From NCBI RefSeq assembly GCF_036346615.1, contig NZ_CP107836.1, forward strand, positions 5,828,001 through 5,892,000: a stretch of DNA of 64,000 bases, in the 5' to 3' direction. Position numbers and translations under genes: made by a program. The notes under the pieces are model-generated. The model did not search any database. It was given only the letters and a program-made list of their open reading frames with translations, and had not been told where the DNA came from. Positions within the stretch are counted from its first letter, which is position 1. Every line of letters begins with the position of its first letter. The stretch comes from Streptomyces sp. NBC_00523. Lineage in GTDB: Bacteria > Actinomycetota > Actinomycetes > Streptomycetales > Streptomycetaceae. This document shows, one piece after another, positions 9,840 to 18,088 of the stretch.

Positions 9840-11219
9840 TCAGCCCCGGTGCGCCGCGATCAGCGCCTGATACCAGCGGTAGCTGTCCTTCGGGGTGCGC
9901 TCCAGGGTGTCGTAGTCGACCCGGACGATACCGAACCGCTTCGCGTACCCGAGCGCCCACTCGAAGTTGTCCAGCAGCGACCACACGTAGTAGCCCCGCA
10001 CATCCACGCCCGCGTCCATCGCCGACCGCAGCGCCGCCAGATGCGTCCGCAGGTACTCCACCCGGTCCGCGTCCCGCACCGCACCGTCCGGCTCCACGGT
10101 GTCGTGCTCCGCCGAACCGTTCTCCGTGATGTGCACCGGCGGCAGCGCGTCCCCGTAGGTGTCCTTCAGCGCGGTCAGCAGATCGGTGAAGGACTCCGGC
10201 ACGACCGGCCAGCCCATCGCCGTCCGCCGCACGTCCGGGTACTGCCCCTCGGCGTACCGGTTGTCCGTGGCGACCCGCAGCGCGGGGTCCGGCTCGCGGT
10301 GCGGGGCGTCGGCCACCACGATCGGTCGGTAGTAGTTGATGCCCAGGAAGTCCAGGGGCTGGGAGATCAGGTCGAGGTCGCCCTCGCGCCGGAAGTCCTG
10401 GCCGGTGATCAGCTCGCCCCAGGTGTCCTCCTCGGTGGCCGGGTAGCGGGCCGCGAGGATCGGCTCCGTCCACACCAGGTTGTGCTGGGTGTCCGCGCGG
10501 ACCACCGCGGCCCGGTCGGCGTCCGTCGGGGCGGCCGGGACGTTGCGGTCCAGGTTCAGCGTGATGCCCGCCTCGCGGACCCCCGCGGCCCGCAGCGCCT
10601 TCATCGCCAGGCCGTGGCCGACGAGCAGGTGGTGGGCGGCGGCCAGGGCGCCGCGCCCCTCCTTGGCGCCGGGCGCGTGCCGCCCCACGGAGTAGCCGAG
10701 GAAGGCGCTGCACCACGGCTCGTTGAGGGTGATCCAGCGCGGCACCCGGTCGGCCAGGTGCTCCGCCACGACCGCGGTGTACTCGCCGAACCGCTCGGCC
10801 GTCTCCCGTATCCGCCAGCCGCCCCGGTCCTCCAGGGCCTGCGGCAGGTCCCAGTGGTAGAGGGTGGCGGCCGGCTCGATGCCCGCCTCCAGGAGCTCGT
10901 CCACCAGCCGGGAGTAGAAGTCGAGGCCCTTCGGGTTCACCGCGCCGGAGCCCTCCGGCAGGATGCGCGACCAGGCGATCGAGAAGCGGTACGAACCGAC
11001 ACCCAGCTCCCGCAGCAGCGCCACGTCCTCCCGGTAGCGGTGGTAGTGGTCGCACGCCACGTCACCCGTGTCTCCGCCGTCCGTCCTCCCGGGCGTGTGG
11101 CTGTAGGTGTCCCAGATGGACGGGCCGCGCCCGTCCTCCCGGACGGCCCCCTCGATCTGGTACGAGGCCGTGGCCGCGCCGAAGACGAAGTCGGGCGGGA
11201 AGACCGGGAACTTATCCAT
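9840..11219 (-). CDS. GH1 beta-glucosidase
   Basis: 459 residues, normal for family GH1 retaining beta-glycosidases, with no signal peptide (cytoplasmic). The acid/base is Glu167 in WITLNEPW and the nucleophile Glu366 in ITENGSAEH. The N-terminal signature FVFGAATASYQIEG and the YHWDLPQAL strand are also present. It should cleave terminal beta-linked glucose (or galactose) from imported oligosaccharides. The start is ATG at 11219 (MDKFPVFPPDF) after TAGGGG. It sits directly downstream of an ABC permease pair and binding protein on the same strand (gaps of 5-12 bases), so it is the last gene of an uptake-and-hydrolysis operon; with the divergent GH31 alpha-xylosidase this fits breakdown of xyloglucan oligosaccharides. 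Confidence 0.95.
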   Translation of the reverse strand: MDKFPVFPPDFVFGAATASYQIEGAVREDGRGPSIWDTYSHTPGRTDGGDTGDVACDHYHRYREDVALLRELGVGSYRFSIAWSRILPEGSGAVNPKGLDFYSRLVDELLEAGIEPAATLYHWDLPQALEDRGGWRIRETAERFGEYTAVVAEHLADRVPRWITLNEPWCSAFLGYSVGRHAPGAKEGRGALAAAHHLLVGHGLAMKALRAAGVREAGITLNLDRNVPAAPTDADRAAVVRADTQHNLVWTEPILAARYPATEEDTWGELITGQDFRREGDLDLISQPLDFLGINYYRPIVVADAPHREPDPALRVATDNRYAEGQYPDVRRTAMGWPVVPESFTDLLTALKDTYGDALPPVHITENGSAEHDTVEPDGAVRDADRVEYLRTHLAALRSAMDAGVDVRGYYVWSLLDNFEWALGYAKRFGIVRVDYDTLERTPKDSYRWYQALIAAHRG

Positions 11220-11227
11220 GGATACCC

Positions 11228-12082
11228 CTATTTGACCGAGCCACCGGTGATCCCGGCGGCGATGTACTTCTGCGACAGGACGAGCAGCACCGCCGCCGGC
11301 ACCGCGGACAGCACGGAAGCGGCCATCACCGAGCCCCAGTCGCCGACATGGGCGCCGATGTACTGGTAGATGCCCAGCGTGATCGGCTTCACGTCGTCCG
11401 TGGTGTTCAGCGTCAGCGCGAACATGAAGTCGCTCCACGCGTACAGGAACGAGAACAGCCCGGCCGTGATCAGCGAGTTGCGGCTCATCGGCAGCACGAC
11501 CCGCACGAACGTCCGGAAGCGCCCGGCCCCGTCGACCTCGGCCGCCTCGATGACCTCGCGCGGGATCGCCACCATGAACGACCGCATCAGCACGATCGCG
11601 AACGGTATGCCGAGCGAGGCGTCGGCCAGCATCAGACCGGCGTACGAGTTGACCAGGCCGAGATCCACGTACGCGCTGTACAGGGCGTTGGCGATGACGA
11701 TGCCCGGCACCATCTGGGTGATCAGCGTGCCGAAGACGATCGTCCGGGTGCCGCGCAGCCTGAACTGCGCCAGCCCGTACGCGGCGGGCGCCGAGACCGC
11801 CAGGCAGATGACGACCGCGCCGAGCGCCACCGCGAGCGAGGTCAGCAGATTGCCGCCCTGGTCGGTGAGCGCCGAGCGGAAGCCCGACAGGTCCAGGCCG
11901 TGCGGGACGGGGTCGACCTCCAGCAGCCCGGACTCGGGCTGGAGCGCGGTGTTCACCATCCAGTACAGCGGGAACAGCATCACGCACAGCACCAGGACGC
12001 CGAAGACGGTGGCGCCCCAGCGCCGCTTCGGACGGCCGGTGGACCGCGTGGACGCGGCGGGGGTACGCACGGTGCTCGCCAT
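11228..12082 (-). CDS. carbohydrate ABC transporter permease (MalG type)
   Basis: 284 residues with six hydrophobic segments; the first is near residues 24-45 (TVFGVLVLCVMLFPLYWMVNT). The EAA motif that docks the ATPase is near residue 190 (EVIEAAEVDGAGRFRTFVRVVLP). The C-terminus QKYIAAGITGGSVK is typical of CUT1-family MalG/AraQ permeases. The start is ATG at 12082. Third gene of a four-gene operon (binding protein, two permeases, GH1); the gap to the upstream permease is five bases. No ATPase gene lies in the operon; Streptomyces CUT1 importers of this type usually share the MsiK ATPase encoded elsewhere. Confidence 0.93.
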   Translation of the reverse strand: MASTVRTPAASTRSTGRPKRRWGATVFGVLVLCVMLFPLYWMVNTALQPESGLLEVDPVPHGLDLSGFRSALTDQGGNLLTSLAVALGAVVICLAVSAPAAYGLAQFRLRGTRTIVFGTLITQMVPGIVIANALYSAYVDLGLVNSYAGLMLADASLGIPFAIVLMRSFMVAIPREVIEAAEVDGAGRFRTFVRVVLPMSRNSLITAGLFSFLYAWSDFMFALTLNTTDDVKPITLGIYQYIGAHVGDWGSVMAASVLSAVPAAVLLVLSQKYIAAGITGGSVK

Positions 12083-12087
12083 GCCGG

Positions 12088-13035
12088 TCACTTCCCCTCG
12101 TTGCGGTTGGCCCGCAGGTAGAACACCGCGAAGACGGCGGAGATCAGGATCAGGATGTTGCCGACCACGGCACCCGCTCCGAAGTCCAGCTGGACGAAGG
12201 AGTTCTGGTACGTGAGGGTGCCCAGGGTCTGCGTGGAGTCGGCGGGTCCGCCGTCCGTGAGCGCCAGGATCAGGTCGAGGATCTTCACCGTCGACATGAA
12301 GCCGAGCACCAGGACCACGGTGATCACCGGCCGCAGCATCGGCAGCGTGATCGAGCGGAACGTCCGCCAGGCGGAGGCGCCGTCCAGCGAGGCGGCCTCG
12401 TACAGCTCCTTGGGGACCTCCTGGAGTCCGCCGTAGAGGATCACCATGTTGAACGGGATGCCGATCCAGATGTTCACCAGGATCACCGAGATCAGCGCCA
12501 TGCTCGTGCTGGTCAGCCAGGGGGTGTCGCCGCCGAGGCCGAGGGTGCCGAGGAACGAGTTGAGGACGCCGGTGTCCTGGTCGAGGATGCGCCGCCAGAC
12601 GACGCCCGAGACGACCATCGGGACCAGCCACGGCAGCAGGATGAGCGACCGCAGCACGCCGTTCAGCGGGAAGCGGCGGTTGAAGAAGACGGCGAGGCCG
12701 AGGCCGACGCAGAACTGCCCGATCAGCGAGCCGATCGTGAACAGGACGGTGTGCACCAGGGCCTTGCCGAAGAGCTCGTCGTTGAAGACCTTGCTCCAGT
12801 TGTCCGTTCCGTTGAACGGGGACTCGCCCGTGAAGAAGGTGGACGGCGCGTAGTCCTGGAAGCTCATCACGATGTTCCGGACGAGCGGGTAGCCGAAGAA
12901 CAGCGCCATGAAGATCACGGCGGGGGCGATGAAGCCCCACTGGGCGAGCCGCCTGCGGCGCCGGACGCGGGCGGGGTTCGGCGGCTTCGCGGTCTTCGCG
13001 GTCACGAGCGCCGGGGCAGCGGTGGTGGTCGACAT
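12088..13035 (-). CDS. carbohydrate ABC transporter permease (MalF type)
   Basis: 315 residues, six predicted transmembrane segments after a basic N-terminal stretch (RVRRRRRLAQWGFIAPAVIF). The EAA loop is at about residues 215-235 (EVPKELYEAASLDGASAWRTFRSITLP). It belongs to the CUT1 MalF/UgpA group and would pair with the MalG-type permease just downstream. The start is ATG at 13035, twelve bases past the stop of the binding-protein gene. The cytoplasmic loop SDG-like segment ALTDGGPADSTQTL matches the substrate-path region of the family. Substrate is inferred from context as an alpha-xylosylated or beta-glucosyl oligosaccharide. Confidence 0.93.
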   Translation of the reverse strand: MSTTTAAPALVTAKTAKPPNPARVRRRRRLAQWGFIAPAVIFMALFFGYPLVRNIVMSFQDYAPSTFFTGESPFNGTDNWSKVFNDELFGKALVHTVLFTIGSLIGQFCVGLGLAVFFNRRFPLNGVLRSLILLPWLVPMVVSGVVWRRILDQDTGVLNSFLGTLGLGGDTPWLTSTSMALISVILVNIWIGIPFNMVILYGGLQEVPKELYEAASLDGASAWRTFRSITLPMLRPVITVVLVLGFMSTVKILDLILALTDGGPADSTQTLGTLTYQNSFVQLDFGAGAVVGNILILISAVFAVFYLRANRNEGK

Positions 13036-13047
13036 GGTTCGGATACC

Positions 13048-14277
13048 TCAGTTCCCGCTCGTCGCGCGCTTCTGGGCGCGGGTGAGGGCGGCCTCGCTCG
13101 ACTCGCCGGTCAGGGCGGACTGGAACGCGCTCTGGAGCGCGAGGGAGACGGACGACCACCGCGCGCCGAGCTTGGCGGTACGCGAACGGGCCGTGGCGAC
13201 CTGGTCGGCCAGGGCGTCGAGCTCCGGGACCTTCGTGCGCCACTCGGCGGCGGCCTTCTCGTTGGCCGGGACCATCCAGCTGTTCAGCGCGTAGGTGATC
13301 TGCTCCTGCTCGCCGGACATGCAGCCGATGATCTTCGCGGCCGTCTTCTCGCGCTTCTCGTCACCGGTGTTGGGCACGGTCAGTACGCCGCCGCCCAGCG
13401 GGCCCACCGAGTCGTCGCCGGCCTTCGGGACCGGGATCTCGGCGATGCCCCAGTTCAGCCCCTTCTTGGAATTCAGGGTCTCCACCTGCCAGGGGCCGTT
13501 GATCATCATGGCCGCGTTGCCCGCCATGAACTGGTCGTTCACGTCGGCCTGGGTCCAGTTGACCGTGGACTTGGAGAGCGAGCCGTCCTTGAGGAGGCTC
13601 TTCCAGTAGTCCAGCGCCCCGGCCACCTCGGGGCTGTCGAGCTTCGTCTCGTCGCCGCCGTTGGACCACATGAAGGGCGTGAACTGGAAGACGCCGTCCT
13701 CCGCGCCGCCCGCGCTGAGCGCCAGTCCGTACCGCTTGCCCCGCGTGAGCTTCTTCGCGGTCTCGCGCATCCCGTCCCAGGTGGTGGGGACCTTCAGGCC
13801 GGCCTTGTCGAGGGTGTCCTTGTTGTAGAAGAGCGCCAGCGTGTTCACCGTGCGGGCGGCTCCGTAGTACGTGCCCTCGTACGAGCCGAAGTTCACGATC
13901 CCCTCGGGGATGTCCTTCGTGGTCAGCCCCAGGTCCTTCAGCGGGATCAGCCCGCCCGCGTCGGCGAACGTCGGCATCTCGGAGGCGTCCAGCTGGAGCA
14001 CGTCGGGCAGCGACTTCGAGGACGCCATCCGCAGCGCCTTGGTCATCACCTGCGAGGCCGGGACGCTCTGCTGCTCGATGGTCACCCCCAGCCGCTTGCC
14101 GCACCGGGCCAGCGTCTCGGCGTCCCAGCGGTGGTACGACTCGTCGGTCGAGGAGTTCAGGACGGTGTAGACGTCCGGGTCCCGCTGCTGGCCGCAGCCC
14201 GACAGGACCGCACCGCCGATCAGCGCGGAGACGACGGTGAGCGGGACGGCGACCCGTGGGGTGAAGCGGTTCGACAT
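13048..14277 (-). CDS. sugar-binding lipoprotein of the ABC importer
   Basis: 409 residues. The lipoprotein signal MSNRFTPRVAVPLTVVSALI ends in the lipobox LSGC (Cys28). The mature part is a type-1 extracellular solute-binding protein: LPDVLQLDASEMPTFADAG in lobe 1, TVNTLALFYNKDTLDKAGLK and TTWDGMRETAKKL in the hinge, and AAMMINGPWQVETL before lobe 2. It would capture an oligosaccharide outside the membrane and deliver it to the two downstream permeases. It is first in the operon; the divergent GH31 gene starts 268 bases away, so one promoter region serves both. Substrate identity is inferred only from the neighbouring hydrolases. Confidence 0.93.
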   Translation of the reverse strand: MSNRFTPRVAVPLTVVSALIGGAVLSGCGQQRDPDVYTVLNSSTDESYHRWDAETLARCGKRLGVTIEQQSVPASQVMTKALRMASSKSLPDVLQLDASEMPTFADAGGLIPLKDLGLTTKDIPEGIVNFGSYEGTYYGAARTVNTLALFYNKDTLDKAGLKVPTTWDGMRETAKKLTRGKRYGLALSAGGAEDGVFQFTPFMWSNGGDETKLDSPEVAGALDYWKSLLKDGSLSKSTVNWTQADVNDQFMAGNAAMMINGPWQVETLNSKKGLNWGIAEIPVPKAGDDSVGPLGGGVLTVPNTGDEKREKTAAKIIGCMSGEQEQITYALNSWMVPANEKAAAEWRTKVPELDALADQVATARSRTAKLGARWSSVSLALQSAFQSALTGESSEAALTRAQKRATSGN

Positions 14278-14477
14278 TCAGCTGCCTCTTGTCGGCAAGG
14301 GCCCGGGCGGCTGCGCTGCCGTCCGACCGATTTGTTTGCTGCCAGTACTAATACGGCATGGGGGCGTCCGTTTCTAGACCGTCCCGGTGACGCGCAGGTC
14401 ACACAGGGGAAACATGGCCGCTCGCGCGGGGTGTTCGAGCCCTTGTTCCGGCGGATCCATGGCCTTCGGCGGGCGAA

Positions 14478-14491
14478 TCGAAGCGCTTCGA
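14478..14491. promoter_or_regulatory. LacI-type palindrome TCGAAGCGCTTCGA
   Basis: Perfect 14-bp palindrome with the central AAGCGCTT core of LacI/GalR-family operators (compare the CebR/BxlR type TGGGAGCGCTCCCA). It lies 54 bases before the GH31 start and 200 bases from the divergent binding-protein gene, immediately next to AT-rich DNA (AAAAATATTTGTTTTGTG). The rest of the 268-bp gap (14278-14545) shows no gene. No LacI gene is adjacent, so the repressor must be encoded elsewhere. Confidence 0.65.
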
Positions 14492-14545
14492 AAAATATTT
14501 GTTTTGTGTACGATCAAAATCAGGAACCACAGGAACGGACCCCCC

Positions 14546-16795
14546 ATGAAGTTCACCGACGGCTTCTGGCAGATGCGAGACGGTGTCCACGCCTCGTACG
14601 CCACCGAACTCCGCGACCTCCGCCTCGACGCCGGCCGCCTCACCGCCTACGCGGCCGTCCAGCGCGTGACCCGGCGCGGCGACACCCTGAACGCCCCGCT
14701 GATCACCGTGGAGGCGTACGCCCCCGCCGAAGGCGTCATCGGCGTCCGCGTCACCCACCTCGCGGGCAAGCGCCACCCGGGCCCCGACTTCGCCCTGCCC
14801 GGCGCCACCGGTGACCCCTCCGCCACCACCCGCGAGGCCGCCGGGGCCGCCGAGCTGACCAGCGGACCGCTCACCCTCCGGGTCCCCGAGGACGGCTTCG
14901 GCCTGGAGTTCCGGGACGCGGACGGGCGCGTCCTGACCGCCGCCGGACGCAAGGGGACGGCCTTCGCCACCACCGGCGACGGCGCGCACCACATGGTCGC
15001 GCAGCTCGCGCTGGGCGTCGGCGAGACGGTCCACGGGCTCGGCGAGCGGTTCACGCCGTACGTGAAGAACGGCCAGGTGGTCGACATGTGGCAGGCGGAC
15101 GGGGGGACCAGCAGCGAGCAGGCGTACAAGAACGTCCCGTTCTACCTCTCCTCGCGGGGCTACGGCGTCTTCGTCAACCACCCCGGCAAGGTCTCCTTCG
15201 AGGTCGGCTCGGAGGCGGTCGGCCAGGTGCAGTTCAGCGTCGAGGACCAGACGCTGGAGTACTTCGTGGTCGCCGGACCCACCCCCAAGGAGGTGCTGGC
15301 CCGCTACACCGCGCTCACCGGCCGCCCGGCGCTGCCCCCGGCCTGGTCGTTCGGACTCTGGCTGACCACCTCGTTCACCACCGCGTACGACGAGGCGACC
15401 GTGACCTCGTTCGTGGACGGCATGGCCGAGCGGGGCATCCCGCTCTCCGTGTTCCACTTCGACTGCTTCTGGATGCGCGAGTACCAGTGGTGCGACTTCG
15501 AGTGGGACCCGGCCGTATTCCCCGACCCCGAGGGCATGCTCGCCCGGCTCAAGGACAAGGGCCTGCGGATCTGCGTCTGGATCAACCCGTACATCGCGCA
15601 GAAGAGCCCCCTGTACGCGGAGGGCGCGGCCCGGGGCTACTTCGTCCGCACCCGTGAGGGCGACGTCTGGCAGTGGGACAAGTGGCAGGCCGGCATGGCC
15701 CTGGTGGACTTCACCAACCCCGAGGCCACCGCCTGGTTCCAGGACAAGCTGGGCACCCTCCTCGGCCAGGGCGTCGACGGCTTCAAGACGGACTTCGGCG
15801 AGCGCATCCCCACCGACGTCGTCTGGCACGACGGCTCCGACCCGGAGCGCATGCACAACTACTACACGCACCTGTACAACAAGGCCGTCTTCGAGCTCCT
15901 GGAGAAGGAGCGCGGCCAGGGCGAGGCCGTCCTCTTCGCCCGGTCCGCCACGGCCGGCGGCCAGCAGTTCCCCGTGCACTGGGGCGGCGACTGCTGGTCC
16001 TCCTTCGAGGCCATGGCGGAGTCCCTGCGCGGCGGCCTGTCTCTGAGCCTGTCCGGGTTCGGCTTCTGGAGCCATGACATCGGCGGCTTCGAGGGCACCC
16101 CGGACCCGGCGGTCTTCAAGCGCTGGCTCGCCTTCGGGCTGCTCTCCTCGCACAGCCGGCTGCACGGCTCCTCGTCCTACCGCGTCCCGTGGGAGTTCGG
16201 CGAGGAGGCGGTCGCGGTCGCCCGGCGCTTCACGGAGCTCAAGCACCGCCTGATGCCCTACCTGTACGGGGCGGCCGTCGAGGCCCACCGCACCGGCGTC
16301 CCCGTGATGCGCCCGATGCTCCTGGAGTTCCCGGACGACCCGGCCGCCCGCACCGCCGACCGGCAGTACCTGCTCGGCCCCGACCTCCTGGTGGCCCCGG
16401 TCTTCAGCGAGGACGGCGAGGTGGAGTACTACGTCCCCGAGGGCACCTGGACCCACCTGCTCACCGGCGAGACGGTCACCGGCCCGGCCTGGCACCGGGA
16501 CACCTACGGCTTCGACAGCCTCCCGCTGCTGGTCCGCCCCGGCGCGGTCCTCCCGGTCGGCGCGGACACCTCCCGCCCAGACGGCGCGTGGACGGAGAAC
16601 CTCCAGCTGCGCGTGTACGCCCCCGAGGGCACCGGCGACCTCCGCCGCACGGTCACCGTCCCCGGTCTCACGGGCGAGCCCGCCGCCACGTACGAGGTGA
16701 TCCGCGAGGGCGGCACGCTGCGGGTCACCGCCGACACGGACCGGCCGTACGAGGCGGTGACCGTCACGCCCGGGGTGAGCGCTCCCGCGATCTGA
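14546..16795 (+). CDS. yicI: GH31 alpha-xylosidase, YicI type
   Basis: 749 residues, cytoplasmic (no signal). Family GH31 retaining enzyme with an N-terminal beta-sandwich, a (beta/alpha)8 barrel and C-terminal sheets. The nucleophile is Asp416 in FKTDFGERIP and the acid/base Asp482 in HWGGDCW. The residues that make E. coli YicI an alpha-xylosidase rather than alpha-glucosidase are all present, at the same numbers: Phe277, Cys307-Phe308 (FHFDCFW), Trp345 (CVWINPY) and Lys414. It should remove alpha-1,6-xylose from isoprimeverose or xyloglucan oligosaccharides. The start is ATG at 14546. Divergent from an ABC importer and GH1 beta-glucosidase; a LacI-type palindrome sits 54 bases upstream. 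Its last 32 bases overlap, tail to tail, the convergent esterase gene. Confidence 0.95.
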   Translation: MKFTDGFWQMRDGVHASYATELRDLRLDAGRLTAYAAVQRVTRRGDTLNAPLITVEAYAPAEGVIGVRVTHLAGKRHPGPDFALPGATGDPSATTREAAGAAELTSGPLTLRVPEDGFGLEFRDADGRVLTAAGRKGTAFATTGDGAHHMVAQLALGVGETVHGLGERFTPYVKNGQVVDMWQADGGTSSEQAYKNVPFYLSSRGYGVFVNHPGKVSFEVGSEAVGQVQFSVEDQTLEYFVVAGPTPKEVLARYTALTGRPALPPAWSFGLWLTTSFTTAYDEATVTSFVDGMAERGIPLSVFHFDCFWMREYQWCDFEWDPAVFPDPEGMLARLKDKGLRICVWINPYIAQKSPLYAEGAARGYFVRTREGDVWQWDKWQAGMALVDFTNPEATAWFQDKLGTLLGQGVDGFKTDFGERIPTDVVWHDGSDPERMHNYYTHLYNKAVFELLEKERGQGEAVLFARSATAGGQQFPVHWGGDCWSSFEAMAESLRGGLSLSLSGFGFWSHDIGGFEGTPDPAVFKRWLAFGLLSSHSRLHGSSSYRVPWEFGEEAVAVARRFTELKHRLMPYLYGAAVEAHRTGVPVMRPMLLEFPDDPAARTADRQYLLGPDLLVAPVFSEDGEVEYYVPEGTWTHLLTGETVTGPAWHRDTYGFDSLPLLVRPGAVLPVGADTSRPDGAWTENLQLRVYAPEGTGDLRRTVTVPGLTGEPAATYEVIREGGTLRVTADTDRPYEAVTVTPGVSAPAI

Positions 16796-17936
16796 CCCAG
16801 GCGGTGAACGCCTCGACCGCGTCCACCACCGCGTCGAACCGCAGCGAGTGGTACAGGTCGAAGGCGTGGTTCCCGCCGCGCAGCTCGGCGTACACGACCG
16901 GGTTCTCGGACGCGTCGCGCAGCCCCTCGGCCACCTCGCGGATGTCGTCGGCCGGCACCAGCGGGTCCAGGTCGCCGTGGACGATCAGCATGGGCGGCGC
17001 GTCCGGCCGGGCACGGCCCAGCGGGGACGACTCGGGGCCCTGGTGCCAGTACGAGCCGAGGAAGCCGTTCAGCACGACGAGTCCGGTGACCGAGGTGTCG
17101 GCGTCCTCGAAACCCGGCTGGAACGCGGGGTCGTCGGGGGTCAGCGCGGCGATCGACCCCATGTGGCCGCCCGCCGAACTGCCCGCCACGAACAGGGTCG
17201 AGGGGTCGGCACCGTACTCGTGGGCGTGCTCCCTCGCCCAGGCGATCACCCGCTTCAGGTCGATCATGTGCTCGGGGTGCCGGACCTGCGGCTTCAGCCG
17301 GTAGTTGGCGCTGATGGTCACCCAGCCCCGGCTCGCCAGCCGGTACAGGAGCGGCAGCGACTGGCTGTTCTTGTGGCCGCCGCTGTAGTGGCCGCCGTGC
17401 ATGTGGATCAGCACGGGCGCACCCTGCGGACGGGCCCGGTGGTGGTACACGTCGAGCAGATTGCGGCGCCCCGCATCCCCGTACGACAGGTTGGCCACCC
17501 GCCGCACGTCCGCGCGGCGCTTGAGGATCGGTACGAACAGGACGCGCAGCCACGGGGGCCGGCGCCGCAGCCCCTCGGCGAGGTCCGCGTCGATCTCGGC
17601 GCGCCAGCTCCTGCCGAGACCCTCGGCCATCGCCCGCTCGATCCGGTCCCGGTCGCCCCACGCGCGGTGGGCGATCACCGCGAGCCCGGGCACGGTCAGG
17701 GTGGCCAGCGCGACGATGCCCCAGGCGCCCGGCGAGTCCATGACGTCGTCCTGGGCGAACGCCATCGCCGTCGGGACGAGCAGCATCCAGAAGAAGGCGG
17801 CGAACGGCAGCTCGTTGGCGGCCAGCCCGAAGATGTAGCTGGGTCGGCCCAGCGGGTGCTCGAACGGCACCGGTCTCAGCGCACACCACGTGCCGATCGC
17901 GACGATGAGCACGGGGATCAGATATCCGACAGGCAC
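16764..17936 (-). CDS. membrane-anchored HSL-type alpha/beta hydrolase (esterase)
   Basis: 390 residues. Three hydrophobic segments at residues 4-19, 42-60 and 70-88 form a membrane N-terminus, followed by an alpha/beta-hydrolase domain from about residue 165. Motifs: oxyanion-hole HMHGGHY, nucleophile elbow GSSAGGH, acid Asp in HGDLDPLVPA and His in GGNHAFD, all typical of the hormone-sensitive-lipase/carboxylesterase group. Substrate unknown. The start is GTG at 17936 with AGGAGG four bases upstream. It is divergent from a LysR regulator, with a palindrome between them, so that regulator probably controls it. Its 3' end overlaps the GH31 gene by 32 bases. Confidence 0.9.
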   Translation of the reverse strand: MPVGYLIPVLIVAIGTWCALRPVPFEHPLGRPSYIFGLAANELPFAAFFWMLLVPTAMAFAQDDVMDSPGAWGIVALATLTVPGLAVIAHRAWGDRDRIERAMAEGLGRSWRAEIDADLAEGLRRRPPWLRVLFVPILKRRADVRRVANLSYGDAGRRNLLDVYHHRARPQGAPVLIHMHGGHYSGGHKNSQSLPLLYRLASRGWVTISANYRLKPQVRHPEHMIDLKRVIAWAREHAHEYGADPSTLFVAGSSAGGHMGSIAALTPDDPAFQPGFEDADTSVTGLVVLNGFLGSYWHQGPESSPLGRARPDAPPMLIVHGDLDPLVPADDIREVAEGLRDASENPVVYAELRGGNHAFDLYHSLRFDAVVDAVEAFTAWVRSRERSPRA

Positions 17937-18034
17937 GGCACCTCCTGGAACGGCAGCCGGGCCTGCCCACTCGTGCGCACCCCCGGTCGAGGGCAGCGCT
18001 AACCAGTCTTCCCCGACGGGCGGCAGGCATCAAC

Positions 18035-18052
18035 GACGTTACTGGTAACGTC
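18035..18052. promoter_or_regulatory. palindrome GACGTTAC-TG-GTAACGTC in esterase/LysR divergent region
   Basis: Perfect 8-2-8 inverted repeat (two more A-T pairs outside one mismatch) placed 99 bases from the esterase start and 37 bases from the LysR start. It is followed on the plus strand by TTGACT. The likely ligand is the LysR protein encoded at 18089. Confidence 0.6.
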
Positions 18053-18088
18053 TTTTGACTCTGGACTAAAGAATCCGGGGGGCCGGGC

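Noticed and set aside
9840..11987. Longer beta-glucosidase frame starting at 11987
   Set aside because: The extra 256 codons overlap the MalG permease gene in another frame; GH1 homology begins at MDKFPVFPPDF (11219).
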